A stretch of 5,544 nucleotides of DNA from an uncultured Bulleidia sp. (GCA_947087645.1 CAMUDN010000017.1:1-5544), one strand, 5' to 3'. Shown: positions 1 to 5,544, numbered from the stretch's first letter. Numbers and translations: made by a program. The notes: generated from the letters alone by a model not told the origin.

Positions 1-3000
1 TCTTTCGCTTCAATACTAATATTAGCTGCTGTATTATCTTTCTTTTCTAACTTAAATTGACCATCAAGATTTTGCTTAGCAACCAATAAATCATGTAAAG
101 CTTCATCTATGTCATGCTGTTTAGCTGACTTATCTGCAAATACTTGCTTAGCTTTATTTAAAGCTTGATCAAATGCTTCTTTAATCTGTTTACTTGCATT
201 ATTATACAAATCTTGTTTCTTCGTTTCTTCACTGCGTTTGATTTCTCTTTCTAACGCTGCTTTTGAAACTGGTACTTCAACTTTAGTTTCATTAGGTTGT
301 AACTTATTCATTGTATCAATCAAGCGATTAATTAAGTCATCTACTTCAGCATCATCAGCATTACGACCATTATTAAGATCAGATACTTGTTCAGAATCTG
401 TTAAAGCTTTTTCAAAATTTGTTTTAGCATCTGTTGTAGCTTTATTCTTTCTCTCTTGTATTTCTTGGCTCTTAGCCTTCGTAACAAGTTCTTGTAATGT
501 ATTCATCTTATCATCTAAATACTCAGCTTTTTCTACTGTCATAGAAATATCATCATCACTCGCCAATTGATCAATCATATCTTTCAAATCAGCTTTCTGA
601 TTCTTATTAAGATGTTTCAAATCATCAATTGTTCGTTTAGCCTGATTACGTTTTTCTTCTGCTCTAGCAAATTCAACGATTGAATCCATTTCTTGCTTAC
701 TACCAGCATTTTCAATCTGTTTGATCCAATTATCTTTCTTCTTTTGGTCAACACCTTGAAGATCATTAATCATCTTTTTATAAGCATCTTTTAATTTATC
801 AGCTTCTTTTTTAGTATCTTCTGCTTTCTTATTAGCAATTTCATTACTTGCTTCTTTATACTTATTTTCAGCTTCATCAACACTACCAGCATTAGCTATT
901 TCATTTTTATAATTATTTTTTTGATCTGGTGTTAAATCTTTAGAATCTTCAATATCTTTCTTTAATTTTTCTTTTGCTCTTTCTAATTCCTTAGCTTTAA
1001 CTTGATCAGAAATACTTTGCACTTTTTCCTTTGAATCTGCTTTTACTAAATCCTTTTTGAAATTTTCTTTATCTTCATCAGTTAAGTATTTAGTATGATC
1101 AATTTCATCACGAACTTTATTTTTAGCGTCTTCTAAATCTTGCTTATTTTGATCATTTTTCTGAATTGCTTTATCTACTTCTGCATTAACAGTTGCTTCT
1201 TCATTAGCCTTCGTAACATTATTTGTAAATTCTTCTTTTTCTTTTTGAGATAAATTATCTAATTTAGCAATAATCTCTTTAGCTTTTTGCTTAGCTTTTT
1301 CTAAAGCTTTATCATTTTCTTTCTTTGTATTCTTTTCATTGGCTTCTTTGATAATATCATCTACCTGTTTTTCCGTTGTTGCTTGCTTAATTTTATCTTT
1401 AAAACCGCCTTTTTCATTTTCATCTAATGAATCCATCTTATCAATTGCTTCATTAGCTTTCTGCTTCATATCTGAGATAATCTTATCGGCTTCTTTTTTA
1501 GCTTTCGCCTGAGCATCATCTTGATGTGCTTGATCCACAATATTATTGATATCATCTATATTATTAGCCTGTTCAACTTTTTCTTTTGCTTTATCTTTTT
1601 CAGCATTCGCTAAATCAGTTAATTTACCTATCTCTTCTTTAGCTTTATTTTTAGCATCCTCTAATTCTTTCTGTTTCTTATCTTTTTCTGCTTGCTCACC
1701 AGCCTTTTTGATAATATCTTCAACATCTTCTTTTGTTAATTGCTGACCATTTTTTGTCTTATCTTCTAAATCTTTCTTGAGCTTATCAGCATTTTCATCA
1801 CTTAAACCGTTATGTTTTAAATCATCAATAATCTTATCGGCTTCTTTCTTAGCTTGATCAGCATCAAATGGATCATCAACATAGAAAACTTCGTCTTTAG
1901 ACAATTGAAATAAAAGATTTGAAGAATATCCTTTAAGACCATGTATTTCAACACTACCATTTGCCGCTTTAATTTCTTCAACACCTGGGGAATTATAATT
2001 TCTTGAAATATTAATATTTTTTGTTTCAGGCATAGGTGTTAAATCAGTATCTTTTAATTTCCAACTACCGTAAGCTGCACTTGATCCACCAACAGCCAAC
2101 AAAGAAATTTTTTTAGTTTCTTCGAAAGTTGATTTTTTACCACTGAAATTATAATTATCATATACAAATCTTCTTACCGCATCTGCCCAGTAACCTGCAC
2201 TTACACTTCCATCATTAAGCACATTCCAATTAGGTAATTTAATTGGTGTTAATTTATATTTATAACCATCCTTTTCTTTCCATTCTGTTTGTGAACTTGC
2301 TGAACTTCCTTTTTTATATACCAAACGATTACCAGCTATTTCATCTTTAGTACCATCGGTATATTCAAAAGTAGCTTTACCACCATTCTTATCAATTGTA
2401 ATACCATTTTCACCATTTTTTAATTTAGCAATAATGTCCGGATTAGCTTCTTTTAATTTCTTTTTAATTTCGGCAATTTCTGGATCTTTTATATCACTTG
2501 GATCACTAACCGCTGTTCTATTAACAAGTTTTGGCTCATATTGATCATTTAGCTTAGGAATTTGATAAATTAAATTCTTAGCTGATACAAAGTCTTTAGA
2601 TTCATCACCATACTCAAAAATAGCATCACCTTGTTCTGTTATTTTAATATCATCTTCTGCTGTTAATGCTTTTCTAAACTCTATATCATTATTTAATTCC
2701 CATAATTTTTTTCTTAAATCATCACGTTCTTCTTTGGTTAATTGATTTTTATCTACAACACCTTTTAATATTTTAAATTTAGGCTCAAATCTTTCTTTTA
2801 ATGGCACATAACGATAAATCAATTTTTCAACTGGTACATTATGTTTAGTATTATCTTTGTAAGTAACTGTTACATTTCCTTTTTTATCTACCACTATCTT
2901 ATCTTTATTATTTTCAATGCCTTCTAAGAAAGTAGGATTATTTTTATTTGCTTCATAAATGGCTTCTTTAATATTCTGCCGTTCTGTTTCTTTAATATCT

Positions 3001-4187
3001 TGAAGATTATCAACTTGTGTTTGGCGAGGAATATTCAAACCAAAACGTTCATTATAAGGAATATATTTTTCAACTAAACGACTACCATCTATAACATCGA
3101 CACTTGTATCTTTATACTTGATCGTTGTTTTACCATTTTTATCAACAATAATACTCTTAATTGCTGATTCACCATCATTAGCAGCTAAATATTGTAACTT
3201 ATCCGCATTTGCATCATGTATTTTTTGTTGAATTGATTGTTGGTTATCAGCACCAATATCATCAACATTTTTAACAGTTATTTTATTTGGTAAAGTAAAT
3301 TCAAACTTCTCTGCCATGGTTAAAACATGTGGTGTTTTAATCTGTTGTAAATTAGCAATACGAATATTACCAAGCGTATGGAAAACACCTGCTCCAAACT
3401 CTAATTGTTTAGTTATTAATGGATCATTAACTTCTGTTTCAACTGTAATATTAACTGGTCCATCACCACCTTTTTCCCAATCAATATAAATACTCCGTGA
3501 CATTTTACGAATATTTTGAGCAAAGGCTCTTGTGTTACCAGCATTATCATACCAACCACGGTCATGATCATCTAACATCTTATTAAATTCTCTATTTAAA
3601 CTACTATTAAAGCTCTTACGATATTCACCCGTATGATTATTATATTTTTCCCAAGCATCTGGCTTACCATCATTAAAATGACGGCTATCAGATATATTTT
3701 GATAACGACTGCTGACAAAACGTGAATTACTCATCCATTGGTCCCAAGAAGTAAATTCTTTTTTTTCTTTGCCTTGGTTATATAATGTTATCTTACTTGG
3801 TTCATCAACTCCCCTAGGTAAAGAAAACCAATAAAAAGGACGACCACCCCAAGAAATTTTTTGTGCTGGATTAAATTCATAATTAATTGTTACCTTTTTA
3901 TTCATCGTGCCATAATCAGCAGGGAAAGTAACTTTTATATTAACGACATCTTCAACTTTAACATCTTTTCCATATGGTAAATTATTTGGATTAGCACCAT
4001 TATTCGCATAGTGAACTTCTATACCACCGACACCATTAGAACTTGTTTTCATCACACCTGCCGCATTGACAATACGAACATTAGGATTGACAAGGACTGC
4101 CGATGTTGACATAAAAAGTGACATTGCTAAAGACAAACCTTTTTTACCATTAGGCATTTTTTTCTTTTTATTTGGTATTTTTTTCAT
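1..4187 (-). CDS. Large modular cell-surface protein with GA-like and FIVAR helical modules (C-terminus outside window)
   Basis: An open frame of 1395 codons with no stop reaches the left edge, so the C-terminus is missing. The ATG at 4187 is chosen because AAGAGGAA (4197-4204) lies 9 bases upstream and a signal peptide follows: a Lys-rich n-region (residues 1-16), a hydrophobic core (about 17-33) and a likely cleavage site near Ala42-Ala43. Order after that: Trp-rich N-terminal domain (about 44-301); four degenerate repeats of about 80 residues (302-626); an unrecognised Tyr/Gly/Ser-rich segment (627-774); a Lys/Glu/Asp-rich helical array of GA-like modules (775-1248); and two FIVAR-type segments (about 1249-1376). 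GA and FIVAR modules are known from Gram-positive surface proteins such as Ebh and from albumin-binding proteins, usually wall-anchored by sortase. Adhesion or host-protein binding is inferred; albumin binding is not shown. Surface protein is near certain; the ligand is unknown. Confidence 0.9.
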   Translation of the reverse strand, partial: MKKIPNKKKKMPNGKKGLSLAMSLFMSTSAVLVNPNVRIVNAAGVMKTSSNGVGGIEVHYANNGANPNNLPYGKDVKVEDVVNIKVTFPADYGTMNKKVTINYEFNPAQKISWGGRPFYWFSLPRGVDEPSKITLYNQGKEKKEFTSWDQWMSNSRFVSSRYQNISDSRHFNDGKPDAWEKYNNHTGEYRKSFNSSLNREFNKMLDDHDRGWYDNAGNTRAFAQNIRKMSRSIYIDWEKGGDGPVNITVETEVNDPLITKQLEFGAGVFHTLGNIRIANLQQIKTPHVLTMAEKFEFTLPNKITVKNVDDIGADNQQSIQQKIHDANADKLQYLAANDGESAIKSIIVDKNGKTTIKYKDTSVDVIDGSRLVEKYIPYNERFGLNIPRQTQVDNLQDIKETERQNIKEAIYEANKNNPTFLEGIENNKDKIVVDKKGNVTVTYKDNTKHNVPVEKLIYRYVPLKERFEPKFKILKGVVDKNQLTKEERDDLRKKLWELNNDIEFRKALTAEDDIKITEQGDAIFEYGDESKDFVSAKNLIYQIPKLNDQYEPKLVNRTAVSDPSDIKDPEIAEIKKKLKEANPDIIAKLKNGENGITIDKNGGKATFEYTDGTKDEIAGNRLVYKKGSSASSQTEWKEKDGYKYKLTPIKLPNWNVLNDGSVSAGYWADAVRRFVYDNYNFSGKKSTFEETKKISLLAVGGSSAAYGSWKLKDTDLTPMPETKNINISRNYNSPGVEEIKAANGSVEIHGLKGYSSNLLFQLSKDEVFYVDDPFDADQAKKEADKIIDDLKHNGLSDENADKLKKDLEDKTKNGQQLTKEDVEDIIKKAGEQAEKDKKQKELEDAKNKAKEEIGKLTDLANAEKDKAKEKVEQANNIDDINNIVDQAHQDDAQAKAKKEADKIISDMKQKANEAIDKMDSLDENEKGGFKDKIKQATTEKQVDDIIKEANEKNTKKENDKALEKAKQKAKEIIAKLDNLSQKEKEEFTNNVTKANEEATVNAEVDKAIQKNDQNKQDLEDAKNKVRDEIDHTKYLTDEDKENFKKDLVKADSKEKVQSISDQVKAKELERAKEKLKKDIEDSKDLTPDQKNNYKNEIANAGSVDEAENKYKEASNEIANKKAEDTKKEADKLKDAYKKMINDLQGVDQKKKDNWIKQIENAGSKQEMDSIVEFARAEEKRNQAKRTIDDLKHLNKNQKADLKDMIDQLASDDDISMTVEKAEYLDDKMNTLQELVTKAKSQEIQERKNKATTDAKTNFEKALTDSEQVSDLNNGRNADDAEVDDLINRLIDTMNKLQPNETKVEVPVSKAALEREIKRSEETKKQDLYNNASKQIKEAFDQALNKAKQVFADKSAKQHDIDEALHDLLVAKQNLDGQFKLEKKDNTAANISIEAK
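57..440 (-). other. FIVAR-type helical modules in the surface protein
   Basis: Residues about 1307-1376 fit the FIVAR pattern: a first helix (VSKAALEREIKRSEE), then LYNNAS, a second helix (AFDQALNKAKQVFADKSA) and a third (QHDIDEALHDLLVAKQNL). The segment before it (about 1249-1306), with TNFEKALTDSEQV and DDLINRLIDTMNKL, looks like a shorter, more diverged copy. FIVAR modules are extended helical bundles in wall-associated adhesins. After residue 1376 a short acidic/Lys linker begins a further, cut-off segment. Confidence 0.7.
1477..1502 (-). repeat. 26-bp direct repeat copy A within the helical array
   Basis: Positions 1477-1502 and 1828-1853 match at 25 of 26 bases. Both encode AKKEADKII at a module start. 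The match is closer at the DNA level than the modules are overall, which suggests recent duplication or gene conversion between modules. Confidence 0.7.
1828..1853 (-). repeat. 26-bp direct repeat copy B within the helical array
   Basis: Partner of 1477-1502, differing by one base. It lies at the start of the first helical module after the globular segment. Confidence 0.7.
1866..2309 (-). other. Unrecognised globular segment between the repeats and the helical array
   Basis: Residues about 627-774 are rich in Ser, Gly, Tyr and Asn and contain three Trp (TEWKEKDGYKY, LPNWNVL, SAGYWADAV). Predicted strands such as KKISLLAVGGSSAAYGSWKL and SVEIHGLKG suggest a beta-rich domain. It ends at the negatively charged YVDDPFDADQ linker where the helical modules start. 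Its composition differs from both neighbours, so it is probably a separate folded unit. No family is recognised. Confidence 0.4.
2310..3284 (-). repeat. Four tandem degenerate repeats of about 75-85 residues in the surface protein
   Basis: Four units can be aligned at about residues 302-382, 383-467, 468-550 and 551-626. Each begins with a V-x-V/D-type strand. A helix follows, of the form E(R/I)..(I/L)K..(I/L).EAN, seen as SIQQKIHDAN, NIKEAIYEAN, DLRKKLWELN and EIKKKLKEAN. Then come a strand pair I.VDK.G..T..Y.D.(T/S).D and a final LV/LIY. Units 1 to 3 end in similar linkers (YIPYNERF, YVPLKERF, IPKLNDQY). The pattern resembles helix-plus-beta spacer repeats found in Gram-positive surface proteins, which often form a stalk. 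The units have diverged strongly, so this is an old duplication. Confidence 0.75.
3285..4058 (-). other. N-terminal Trp-rich domain of the surface protein, unrecognised
   Basis: This covers residues about 44-301. It is rich in aromatic residues and Asn, with at least seven Trp, while the helical half of the protein has almost none. An early part with alternating strand-like segments (VKVEDVVNIKVTFPADYG) suggests an immunoglobulin-like beta fold. A charged middle follows, with motifs such as TSWDQW, DAWEKYNN and DDHDRGWYDNAG. A last part (about 225-301) again looks like beta strands and ends in FEFTLPNKITV, which leads into the first repeat. The position beyond the signal peptide and the globular composition make it the best candidate for the ligand-binding head. 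I do not recognise the family. Confidence 0.5.
4059..4187 (-). other. Signal peptide of the surface protein
   Basis: Residues 1-43 have a long basic n-region containing KKKK and GKK, then a moderately hydrophobic stretch (LSLAMSLFMSTSAVLV), then VNAAG, which offers Ala-X-Ala-like cleavage near residue 42 or 43. No YSIRK/GXXS motif and no KxYKxGKxW motif is visible, although the long n-region is typical of sortase substrates. Sec export is the expected route. Confidence 0.75.
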
Positions 4188-4212
4188 ATATTTATATTCC
4201 TCTTATATATCA

Positions 4213-4241
4213 AGAATACTACATAAAAGAATATTAAACAA
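4213..4241 (-). promoter_or_regulatory. Candidate promoter of the surface-protein gene
   Basis: On the minus strand TTGTTT (4236-4241) and TATTCT (4213-4218) are 17 bases apart, a sigma-A-like arrangement. The start of transcription would fall near 4206, giving a very short leader of about 19 bases with the ribosome binding site almost at its 5' end. A TATAAT (4276-4281) and a TATACT (4285-4290) further upstream lack good -35 partners. The region is so AT-rich that chance matches are likely. Confidence 0.35.
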
Positions 4242-4290
4242 ATTAAAAACTCTTTAAAAATGCACTAATATATATATTATAAATAGTATA

Positions 4291-4314
4291 AAAAAAGCTC
4301 TATTTAAGGGCTTT
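4291..4314 (-). terminator. Weak intrinsic terminator at the end of the terminase remnant
   Basis: On the minus strand AAAGCCCT and AGAGCTTT flank a short loop, with one mismatch in the stem, followed by further T residues. The TAG stop of the terminase remnant (4300-4302) lies inside the right arm. It would separate the phage remnant from the surface-protein gene, but the stem is short and AT-rich, so read-through is possible. Confidence 0.4.
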
Positions 4315-5136
4315 GTACATATGATGATTAAAAAAAGTGAACCAACCATCCTGAAACATTTCATCACGTATCTTACGCTCTGTTAAAATCGTCCCTAATG
4401 ATGGATTGGTCTCATACCAAGCCTCTATATCATTTACATCTGTCATACTTTCGACTGACCATTCAGCCCAGCCTGTATTGCTTGTTTTGCCTGCCAATAT
4501 GTTCTCACGCATATGTGTGAATACTGTACCAGAGGATACCATTGTAGGCGGTGTTCCGCAGAATATCGTCTGTGGATTTGGAGATGAAGAAACAACATAC
4601 TTCAATGTAGTCTCTTGATCATTCTGATATTCCTGTGCCTCATCAATAATCAGCAAATCATATCCTTCACCAAGTCTACCTTTAGATGTTCTTGTTCTAA
4701 ATGACGCAAGGCCACCACTTTCTATCATTTCAATTTTTTCCAAGCCATATTGATGAGTGACAATAAAGTCTTCTTTTTCTTTGTATTCTGCCTTTGCTAG
4801 AATGTCATACAAACGGCTAAAAGCTGAACTAGACGTTGGCGTTCTGTGCGCTGTATGCAGGATATGTTCACCTTTAATTAAGCCATAAATCTCTCGTATG
4901 GTAATAACTTCGTTCTTACCATTTCTTCGAGGTACAGCATATCCGAACTTCGAATGCACCCATAGTTCTTCATCATCATAGGAAAGTAAGTCGTAGATTA
5001 ATAGCTTTTGCCAGTCCTGTGCTTTACGTTTTGATTTTTCATATAACTTTATTGCTTCTTCTCCATACGTTTTTTCGTACGGCAATATAACGGATTGAGT
5101 TGGTGTCTGACGGCCTAATCTCTTAGGTTCTGCCAT
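4300..5136 (-). CDS. terL: C-terminally truncated phage terminase large subunit (278 residues)
   Basis: The large terminase subunit is the motor and nuclease that packages phage DNA into the prohead. The N-terminal ATPase domain is recognisable: an N-terminal LGRQTPTQS and LPYEKTYGEEA block, a Walker A-like VPRRNGKNE (residues 68-76), a Walker B LLIIDEA (161-167) with the catalytic Glu166, and a likely coupling motif FCGTPPT (192-198). Homology seems to hold to about NPSLGTILTERKIRDE (244-259). The last 19 residues (MFQDGWFTFFNHHMYKALK) do not look like the expected continuation, and the whole RNase H-like nuclease domain is absent; full-length relatives are usually over 400 residues. The ATG at 5136 has an in-frame TAG upstream and AAGGAGG (5140-5146) only 3 bases away. 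It should be packaging-defective, a prophage remnant. By eye it is less AT-rich than the surface-protein gene. Confidence 0.88.
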   Translation of the reverse strand: MAEPKRLGRQTPTQSVILPYEKTYGEEAIKLYEKSKRKAQDWQKLLIYDLLSYDDEELWVHSKFGYAVPRRNGKNEVITIREIYGLIKGEHILHTAHRTPTSSSAFSRLYDILAKAEYKEKEDFIVTHQYGLEKIEMIESGGLASFRTRTSKGRLGEGYDLLIIDEAQEYQNDQETTLKYVVSSSPNPQTIFCGTPPTMVSSGTVFTHMRENILAGKTSNTGWAEWSVESMTDVNDIEAWYETNPSLGTILTERKIRDEMFQDGWFTFFNHHMYKALK

Positions 5137-5154
5137 ACTCCTCCTTATCCATTT

Positions 5155-5192
5155 CTAATCATTGGTGGTCAAGTTGCCTGTAGTTTCTCCAT
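5155..5192 (-). pseudogene. Possible scar of a deleted gene (terminase small subunit?) upstream of terL
   Basis: An AGGAGG (5197-5202) sits 4 bases before an ATG at 5192, but the frame is only MEKLQAT and stops at 5169-5171. Another frame runs through the same bases and ends ...NLTTND at a TAG (5155-5157), about 10 bases before the terL ribosome binding site, where the end of a preceding gene normally lies. The simplest reading is that the start and end of one gene were joined out of frame by an internal deletion. In many phages the gene here is the small terminase subunit; that identity is inferred from position only. A 7-residue leader peptide is an alternative. Confidence 0.3.
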
Positions 5193-5219
5193 AAATCCTC
5201 CTAAATATATATTAGAGAG

Positions 5220-5247
5220 TTGACTTTTAGTATTTGATTGATATACT
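5220..5247 (+). promoter_or_regulatory. Plus-strand promoter-like site with overlapping dyad
   Basis: TTGACT (5220-5225) and TATACT (5242-5247) are 16 bases apart, each one base from the sigma-A consensus, on the strand opposite to the supported genes. The start of transcription would be near 5254. A perfect dyad, TTTAGTAT (5226-5233) and ATACTAAA (5243-5250) with a 9-base gap, covers the spacer and the -10 box, where a repressor dimer could block it. Confidence 0.45.
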
Positions 5248-5256
5248 AAAGGTGAT

Positions 5257-5297
5257 GATTGGTCCTGCTCCGGTTGGAGGGGGGTCAATCTTTTTTT
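5257..5297 (+). terminator. GC-rich hairpin with T7 tail on the plus strand
   Basis: GATTGGTCCTGCTCC (5257-5271) can fold with GGAGGGGGGTCAATC (5276-5290) around a GGTT loop. All 15 positions pair except one G-G mismatch, with three G-U wobbles; seven T residues follow (5291-5297). This is an intrinsic-terminator form on the plus strand only; on the minus strand the wobbles become A-C mismatches and no T run follows. It begins about 3 bases after the predicted transcription start of the promoter-like site. As the most GC-rich spot in its surroundings and close upstream of terL, it could instead be part of a phage cos region. Confidence 0.5.
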
Positions 5298-5433
5298 ATT
5301 TGTTTCTAAGTATTGAAATAACTGTATTGCCACGTTTAATAATCACATCTCCTTCAAAATTATTTAATCTAATTCTCTTACTAGTCATAGCTATAATTTC
5401 ATTATTAGTAAAAGATAAGTTTGAACAATCCAT
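5296..5433 (-). CDS. Possible small hypothetical protein, 45 residues
   Basis: ATG at 5433 is preceded by GGAGG (5441-5445) with a 7-base gap, a good ribosome binding site. The product is polar with a basic centre (TSKRIRLNNFEG) and a strand-like end (DVIIKRGNTVISILRNK). No signal peptide, membrane segment or known domain is seen. The frame stays open for about 14 codons upstream of the ATG without a well-placed alternative start, so it may be the 3' remnant of a longer phage gene. A hydrophobic 81-codon plus-strand frame (5234-5479) covers the same bases, and at most one of the two is likely to be real. The minus-strand frame is preferred for its orientation and ribosome binding site. Confidence 0.3.
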   Translation of the reverse strand: MDCSNLSFTNNEIIAMTSKRIRLNNFEGDVIIKRGNTVISILRNK

Positions 5434-5497
5434 AATCATTCCTCCAGGTGCATTAGAAATTTGCTTAGATATATTTTAAAACCCCTTATTTGATATG

Positions 5498-5537
5498 TAC
5501 CCTCTTTACTGGACAAACCAGTAAGGAGGGTATTTTT
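5498..5537 (+). terminator. Strong intrinsic terminator, plus strand
   Basis: TACCCTCTTTACTGG (5498-5512) and CCAGTAAGGAGGGTA (5518-5532) form a 15-bp stem with one G-U wobble around an ACAAA loop, followed by five T residues (5533-5537). On the minus strand there is no T run after the stem. It implies transcription from left to right across the region before it, although no confident plus-strand gene is present. An inverted repeat at a mobile-element end is an alternative. Confidence 0.65.
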
Positions 5538-5544
5538 ATGCACT

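Larger units (their letters stand above)
441..1865 (-). repeat. Array of about seven or eight GA-like three-helix modules
   Basis: Residues about 775-1248 are almost entirely Lys, Glu, Asp, Ala, Asn, Gln, Ile and Leu and recur in units of about 50-60 residues. The core pattern is L..AK.KAK..I..L..L...EK..F...I..A.....V..I...A. Examples of unit starts are LEDAKNKAKEEIGKLTDL, LEKAKQKAKEIIAKLDNL and LERAKEKLKKDIEDSKDL. This matches the GA-module pattern of Ebh-like proteins and is more distantly related to the albumin-binding GA modules of protein G and PAB. The modules would form an extended rod. Because they are degenerate, binding activity cannot be assumed. Some of the register could also be read as generic coiled coil. 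Confidence 0.7.

Noticed and set aside
238..570. 110-codon plus-strand frame rich in Ser, Leu and Phe
   Set aside because: It is antisense to the helical region of the surface protein. Its composition is what Lys/Glu/Asp-rich coding gives when read backwards, and there is no ribosome binding site.
1546..1746. 66-codon plus-strand frame
   Set aside because: Shadow of the GA-like module coding region on the opposite strand, with a Ser/Phe/Leu-biased composition.
1..1865. Possible tRNA, rRNA or CRISPR-like repetition in the repetitive left part
   Set aside because: The repetition is protein-level module repetition in one open frame. There is no spacer-repeat periodicity and no RNA-gene fold.
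4066..4257. 63-codon plus-strand frame with a hydrophobic stretch
   Set aside because: It is antisense to the signal peptide and promoter of the surface-protein gene; the hydrophobic stretch comes from the complement of the Lys codons.
4267..4290. Alternating AT run read as an origin or operator
   Set aside because: It is simple low-complexity AT between a terminator and a promoter, with no iterons or initiator boxes.
4406..4618. 70-codon plus-strand frame
   Set aside because: It lies wholly inside the terminase gene on the other strand and has no features of its own.
5234..5479. 81-codon hydrophobic plus-strand frame as a confident gene
   Set aside because: It starts at TTG or at an ATG placed at the predicted transcription start, lacks a proper ribosome binding site, begins inside a hairpin and is antisense to a frame with a better start. 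It is kept only as part of a finding.

Overview
The window is AT-rich DNA from a low-GC Firmicute. Shine-Dalgarno sites are strong, Arg is encoded mostly by CGT with some AGA, and TGG is the Trp codon. This mix fits Bacilli (Gemella-, Lactobacillales- or Erysipelotrichia-like) better than AGA-dominated anaerobic cocci, but the genus is an inference only. All clearly supported protein-coding sequence lies on the minus strand.

Positions 1-4187 (minus) hold one continuous reading frame of at least 1395 codons that runs off the left edge. It encodes a large secreted, probably wall-anchored surface protein: an export signal, a Trp-rich N-terminal domain of unknown type, four degenerate repeats of about 80 residues, a second unrecognised globular segment, a long array of GA-like three-helix modules, and FIVAR-type helical modules at the visible end. 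The C-terminus, where a sortase signal would be, is outside the window. A promoter and a good ribosome binding site precede the gene.

Positions 4300-5136 (minus) hold a phage terminase large subunit that keeps its ATPase domain but has lost its nuclease domain; its last ~19 residues do not look like terminase. Just upstream, a start with a strong ribosome binding site opens only a 7-codon frame, followed at once by what looks like the tail of another gene in a different frame. This may be the scar of a deleted terminase small subunit. Together these indicate a decayed prophage module next to the surface-protein gene.

Positions 5193-5544 contain no confidently recognised gene but much structure. 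On the plus strand there is a promoter-like TTGACT-16-TATACT overlapped by an 8-bp dyad. A GC-rich hairpin with a T7 tail starts about where transcription would begin, and a second, 15-bp hairpin with a T5 tail lies at the right edge. A 45-codon minus-strand frame with a good ribosome binding site and an 81-codon hydrophobic plus-strand frame overlap between the two hairpins. This could be a small-RNA or antisense locus, or the remains of a phage packaging (cos-like) region; the sequence alone does not decide.
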